This document shows, piece after piece, positions 59,564 to 64,000 of a stretch of 64,000 nucleotides of DNA. The position numbers were made by a program, and so were the translations under genes. The stretch comes from Blumeriella jaapii (lineage: Eukaryota; Ascomycota; Leotiomycetes; Helotiales; Drepanopezizaceae): the NCBI GenBank assembly GCA_009599575.1, contig VWND01000095.1, positions 1,240,001 to 1,304,000 on the forward strand, given 5' to 3'. Within the stretch, counting starts at the first letter, position 1; each line of letters begins with the position of its first letter. The notes beneath the pieces are model-generated. The model was not told where the DNA came from, ran no database searches, and saw only the letters and a program-made list of their open reading frames with translations.

Positions 59564-61566
59564 ATGATGGAGATCAGGCCCATCAATCCCCAGTTTTTGG
59601 AGACAGGACAGCAGCAGCTCCCACGCGAAGATGGCGGAGACGCGAAAGGTCCTACATCGAGAGAGATGACAGAAGCCATCAACATGACCTCGTATCCAGT
59701 ATTATCGAATCCAGCTCCAGCGAATAATCACGATATCGTAGTGGCAGAGTCTAGAGACGATTTTATTGTACGCTGGGAAGAACCGGAAGACCAAGATCCC
59801 GAAAATCCTCTGAATTGGTCGTCGTTCAAGAAGTGGTCGAACATCTGCACCATTGCCTTAATCAGCTTCGTCGTGTATGACCCCACAGACTTCAGCAACT
59901 TCGCTGGTCCAGCTGATCACTTCCAAATAGTCCCGTCGTATCTACAATACTAGCGCCAGGCGTTGAACTCGTCATGGACGATTTCAGTACCACGTCGACA
60001 ACATTTGCCACTTTTGTGGTCTCAATATTCGTACTGGGATTTGCATCAGGGCCATTGATACTCGCACCGCTGTAGGTTTGCGGAAAGCCGATGTTCTCCT
60101 AGAAATGTATCTTATTCTGGGGAAAGATGCCTATCTTCTCTCTCCAGGGCAATGTTCAAGCGGTGTGTGCTAACATTCCATTCTCTAGGAGCGAGCTTTA
60201 TGGGCGTGTGATCATATATAACATGACAAACATTCTCTTCTTAGGCTTCAATACGATGTGTGCTCTTTCACAAAGTCCATCAATGCTCTTGGGCGCTCGC
60301 TTCCTCTCTGGATTCATGGGTGTTGCCACTATCACAATTGGCTCTGGGACCATTGCAGATTTGATGCCTAGGGAGAAGAGAGGCAAGGCAGTGTCTATTT
60401 GGTCTGTGGGTACCATTATTGGTACGTGATATCTGGATCATCTTTACTGGTATCCCAAGGTCACTTGTCTGTTGACTCTCAGAGAATCAGGTCCAGCGAT
60501 TGGCCCCATACTCGGGGGTTATGTTGCTCAAGATCGTGGATGGAGGTGGATATTCTGGGTCGCATCAATCCTGGTAAGCATACTCTGTAGCACCCCCTGT
60601 CATCAAATCCATTTACTTACTATGTCAGATCGGTGCTGTAACTATTCTTGCATTCTTTATCTTGAGGGAAACTTATCCACCTGTGCTTCTGGAGAGAAAA
60701 GCGGCCAGAATTAGGAGACAGACAGGCAATGCACGCTACAATTCTAAATTTGCGACCGACCTCACGCCTACTGATCATTTCAAAACTAGCATCATCCGGC
60801 CTTTGAAGCTGCTGATCTGCTACCCAATCGTCACTGTTATGTGTACATACGTGGCTGTCCTTTACAGCATTCTTTACCTACTCTTCGCTACGTACTCTTT
60901 CGTTTTCAAGGAAGTCTATTACTTCTCGACATCGGAAACTGGTCTCGTCTTCATCGCTGGTGCCATCGGTACTCTAATGGGGCTTGCTTATGTCGGCAAG
61001 CTTAGCGACAAGACCCTGAAAATGCGTACAGCAGCTGGGAAGCAGATCACGCCAGAAGACCGTCTGCCATTGCACATCATCATACCCGGATCGCTGACGT
61101 TTCCCTTGGGGCTATTTATGTATGGATGGACTATAGAGCGGCACGCCCATTGGATTGTGCCCCAGATTGGAACAGCAATCAGTACGTTGGGTTATTTCTT
61201 GAAATGTCAGCACTTGAAAGAACCGAGCTATGGCTACGTATCGCTTCGAGCCTTTATTGTTTGACACGTACTGATAATTCCGCAGCGGGATTCGGCTCGA
61301 TTGTGATTTTCGTCAGTATTCAAACCTACCTAATTGATGCCTTTGATATATATGCAGCTAGCGTGATTGGAGCCAATGCGGTACTAAGAGGTACTGCTGG
61401 AGCACTTCTTCCCCTGGCTGGCCTGGAACTCTACCACAAGCTCGGATGGGGCTGGGGAAACAGCTTGCTTGCATTTATTGCACTTGGCTTTGCTCCTTTG
61501 CCTGTCGCACTTGGCAAATACGGTTCTAAGCTCAGGAAATTGAAGTTCAGCCAGACCAAACTTTGA
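59564..61566 (+). CDS. MFS transporter, DHA1-type drug/metabolite:H+ antiporter
   Basis: 535 aa in six exons: 59564-59874, 59931-60071, 60189-60421, 60485-60573, 60629-61181 and 61286-61566. Frames join throughout. The cytosolic N-terminus is followed by DFIVRWEEPEDQDPENPLNW, the usual lead-in of fungal DHA1 proteins, and then 12 membrane helices: WSNICTIALISFVV, the loop STILAPGVELVMDDF, FATFVVSIFVLGFASGPLIL, SELYGRVIIY, MLLGARFLSGFMGVATIT, PAIGPILGGYVAQDRGWRW, LRETYPPVLLERKA after helix 6, and further helices to LLAFIALGFAPLPVAL. The PAIGP-GG motif marks antiporters. It probably exports a small molecule at the plasma membrane. It is convergent with the opine dehydrogenase (63 bases between stops). 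Either of two adjacent ATGs (59564, 59567) could start it. Confidence 0.88.
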
Positions 61567-61629
61567 GTTCCTTCAATTAAAACAGCCAATTTACAATCAA
61601 AACTCATGTTTTGATTCTATTTTACAAGA

Positions 61630-62993
61630 TTAATCGAGTGAACGAGCACTGAATCGATCTAAAAGCTGACGCCGGGTTAAATCATGTAGACCAAGTTTCC
61701 TTAAGCTTCTCCCGCTCTTCATGTAATCTGTCCCTGTAGCCATGGTAGCGAGATCAATGACCGCTTTGATTGGAGACGCATCTATTCCCAACTTTTCAGC
61801 CAGGCCAAACCACTGGATCACAGTACTGTCAGCGAAAACCCACGCAGCACAGCAGAAATACGCAATCCAGAAGGCCACTCACGCAGACTAAGAGGTCCGG
61901 AACGTCTTCTGTGATGTTCCGATGATTCATAATCTGAGGAGCCATCAATCTCCTATGCGGTTTCGAGTTCTGTGCTAAGTCCACCAGATCTCGGAAACCG
62001 GCATTGTAACACTTGTTTGATGTCTCGACTACACCATCGAGTGTAAACCCGAATGTCTTTCCAATTTCCAGCCGCACCCTGTCCACCTCCAGTATAGCGT
62101 TGGCAACAGAACGAGTGAGTCCATCGCAATAAATCAGAAAATTTCCACCGGTGTTCTCAACTCTTCCAGCGTTCATCAGCATCATCAACTACCGGATCAC
62201 ACAGACATCAGAGATCGTTCATTCGTAACTACTTTTGGGAAAGGAAAGGACGAGACAGGGAGAAATTCTCAGTCTAAAAGAATGAAATGAGCTTGCACAG
62301 TACTCACCGGATGGAACACTCCATTGATGTTTGTCAAGGAGACCTCGATGACATTTTTGCGCCAACGAAGCTGCTGCCCACAGAACAGCCTCTGTATTTC
62401 GGCTTTGGATGCAAGATCATAGCTGTCATGTGAAGCAGCAATGAACATTGAGCCCTTCTTTCCAAATACTGTCAATTCTCCATCGCTCATCCGGCACGAG
62501 TACGGCGATATGTTCGTTTCGAGGAAGCACTTGACCTTTAGATCTGCAGCGACGAGCGACAATAAGTTGCCAGGGACAGCGATGATGGTATGCTGGGTGA
62601 GGGAAAACTCCTTCAACTCGCACAGCAGTGTTTCTTGTCCTGTTGATGGGACAGTCATGATGATGATCTTCGAGAATGCAATAACGTCCTTTATTTCCTA
62701 ATGCCGGGATACCAGTGTCAGTCATTTGCTCAAGTTGGCCACTCTGAAGTATCACGGTAACGATCAGGAACTGAAGTGCATGTGCTCACTGAGGTGATGC
62801 TCAACTTCGTCGATAGCTCAACAGCACCGCTTGCGTTGAGACAACCTTTCGAAATGACGGCATCGGCATGTCGACGATGCTTTGGATGCGAATACAGCAA
62901 TACACGCCTCTCCTGCCGTGCAAGGTCAGCAGCCAAGGCGAAGCCCGCTGGCCCAGCACCCAGAATAGACACCTTGAGCTGCGGCACAATCAT
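61630..62993 (-). CDS. NAD(P)-dependent opine dehydrogenase (octopine/nopaline dehydrogenase family)
   Basis: 360 aa in four exons: 62993-62790, 62697-62308, 62188-61883 and 61812-61630. All introns are phase 0. The N-terminal Rossmann fold has the dinucleotide loop VSILGAGPAGFALAADLA and a second strand ending RRVLLYSHP. The family's C-terminal helical domain follows, with INGVFHP spliced to LMMLMNAG, then GGNFLIYCDGLTRSVANAIL, the EVDRVRLEIG helix, ITEDVPDLLVC and GTDYMKSGRSLRKLGL. The His of the VFHP phrase matches the catalytic-site position of octopine dehydrogenases. The enzyme would reductively condense an alpha-keto acid with an amino group to make an opine-type secondary amine. The last acceptor (61813) was chosen because it alone keeps the frame and yields the LV-C-W-x-x-LAEKLG phrase. 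Confidence 0.85.
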
Positions 62994-64000
62994 GTTGGAG
63001 AAGCAACTATGATGATTGAATCTCTTGGCTCTGTTCTAAATGAACTGTTATGTTGGAAGCCCTTAGTGCCAGGCTTTTCCGGTGTAGTGTATCGATAATG
63101 ACCGGGAAGTTATGAGGCGTTATAACAGATCAAGTGCATTCACGGATCTACTTAACGTACGAGATTCCCTCGTATATACTTGAACAATTGAGAAGTAACG
63201 CAAGAGCTGTTTTGAGGCTTATAAGCGTTCCACAAGTCTCTCGACAAACCTAGTTTCTCGAAGGCATATGGCAAATTGATCAAGGATATCCGCTCACGTC
63301 AGAATGGGATCAACTTGTGTTACTACCAGACCTTTTAAGCATTTCCAGCCCGACTTCTGATGGCTTCTTTAACGAGTCGGTCGGTGTCAGGTCCAGGCTC
63401 ACGAAAGTTAGTTGGATAAATACGAAATGCAACCAAGGTCGTCCAAGCAGAATAAAAGCTGGGCAATCAAAATAACACGGCTGTGACAGCTGAAAACCGG
63501 TGCTTAAGCGCTCTGCTAACACAACCAGCAAATCAAGACATCCAAACAAGTCAAAGAACAATGCCGAATCGCAGATTGTGAGGCGCAATACACCCACCCC
63601 CCCCTCCTATTTTATTTGAAATGCCGAACCGGGCTGTCGGTGTTTCGGGGTGTTAAGCTTAATGCTGCACATGAGCAGATTTGCTCCATTTAATTTATCG
63701 GTGTAGCTTGCAAGAACAGGCCGGGAAATACAAAAGGCGGCCCAGAAAACATTACTGGTCTTTTTCTACTGTAGTGGTGTTCGAGACCGCATACAAGATT
63801 TGTTAACGTCAACACCAAGGATTAGACCCCTACTAGTTAAGTCAGTACCCCCGACTCGATTAGGCAGGGGTCTGACCGCTCTACTGTACACGTACAGGCT
63901 GTGGCGCGGGATTTATGTAGGTTCGATTTAGATCTAGGCCTTCGCTCAGTGAAGCTTTACATTTAATAGTGGACTGCCTTCCCACAATTAGACTTGCTCC
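62994..64000. other. Right-hand end of window, no supported gene
   Basis: The promoter of the opine dehydrogenase lies at the left of this 1 kb. The region holds a C-run at 63594-63606. At 63964-63990 it has a second copy of the ttaatagtggactgccttcc-ccacaatta phrase found at 58978. No gene is readable. Confidence 0.5.

Noticed and set aside
59870..59955. Apparent frameshift in the MFS transporter after ISFVV
   Set aside because: A 56-base intron (donor GTATGA at 59875, acceptor before 59931) joins the frames and yields a normal DHA1 loop. All six exons then sum to 536 codons.
61813..61890. Apparent frameshift in the opine dehydrogenase before its last exon
   Set aside because: Using the acceptor at 61813 instead of the nearer one at 61826 keeps phase 0 and gives the expected conserved residues.

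Overview
The window reads as nuclear DNA of a filamentous ascomycete (Pezizomycotina). Genes are dense and on both strands. Most are split by 45-130 base introns with fungal GT..AG junctions. The families are typical of moulds: a hybrid sensor histidine kinase, a Zn(II)2Cys6 activator, an FRE ferric reductase, a Sip3-type sterol-transfer protein, FIT2/Scs3 and KRI1. Intergenic DNA is rich in microsatellites, above all a TACAG/CTGTA pentamer that recurs across the whole window. The species cannot be named from the sequence.

Layout. 0.8-5.0 kb: hybrid histidine kinase (-). 6.3-9.6 kb: TM7S3/TM198-like membrane protein (-). 12.3-12.8 kb: mitochondrial single-strand DNA-binding protein (+). 13.5-14.65 kb: scrambled coding remnants. 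14.9-16.7 kb: WDR70-type WD40 protein (-), divergent from a NIPA-type Mg2+ transporter (+, 17.1-19.25 kb) that has two upstream ORFs. 19.6-21.1 kb: two small cysteine-rich genes (-). 21.1-25.3 kb: repeat-rich gap. 25.35-26.4 kb: orphan 345-aa gene (+). 26.4-29.6 kb: microsatellites and tandem duplications. 29.6-32.5 kb: EXPERA-domain protein (-), divergent from FIT2/Scs3 (+). 35.0-38.2 kb: Rab5 GTPase (-), divergent from KRI1 (+). 39.4-42.5 kb: Zn2Cys6 transcription factor (-). 43.0-47.7 kb: Sip3/LAM (-), divergent from a DUF3074 protein (+, 48.6-50.9 kb). 51.8-63.0 kb: ferric reductase (+), P450 pseudogene (-), SAM methyltransferase (+), MFS transporter (+) and opine dehydrogenase (-).

Two things stand out. 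First, four otherwise conserved genes between 35.5 and 53.2 kb (Rab5, KRI1, Sip3, DUF3074) and the ferric reductase carry small indels that break frame and that no intron can explain. The other genes, including ones in the same stretch, are intact. Assembly error, or a decaying second copy of the region, is the likeliest cause. Second, the last 12 kb puts an opine dehydrogenase, an MFS exporter, a methyltransferase, a ferric reductase and a decayed P450 side by side. The gene content resembles bacterial opine-metallophore loci (staphylopine/pseudopaline type). This is a hypothesis, not a demonstrated cluster.

Exon borders below come from reading splice sites and protein-family conservation by eye. 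Start codons were taken at ATG.
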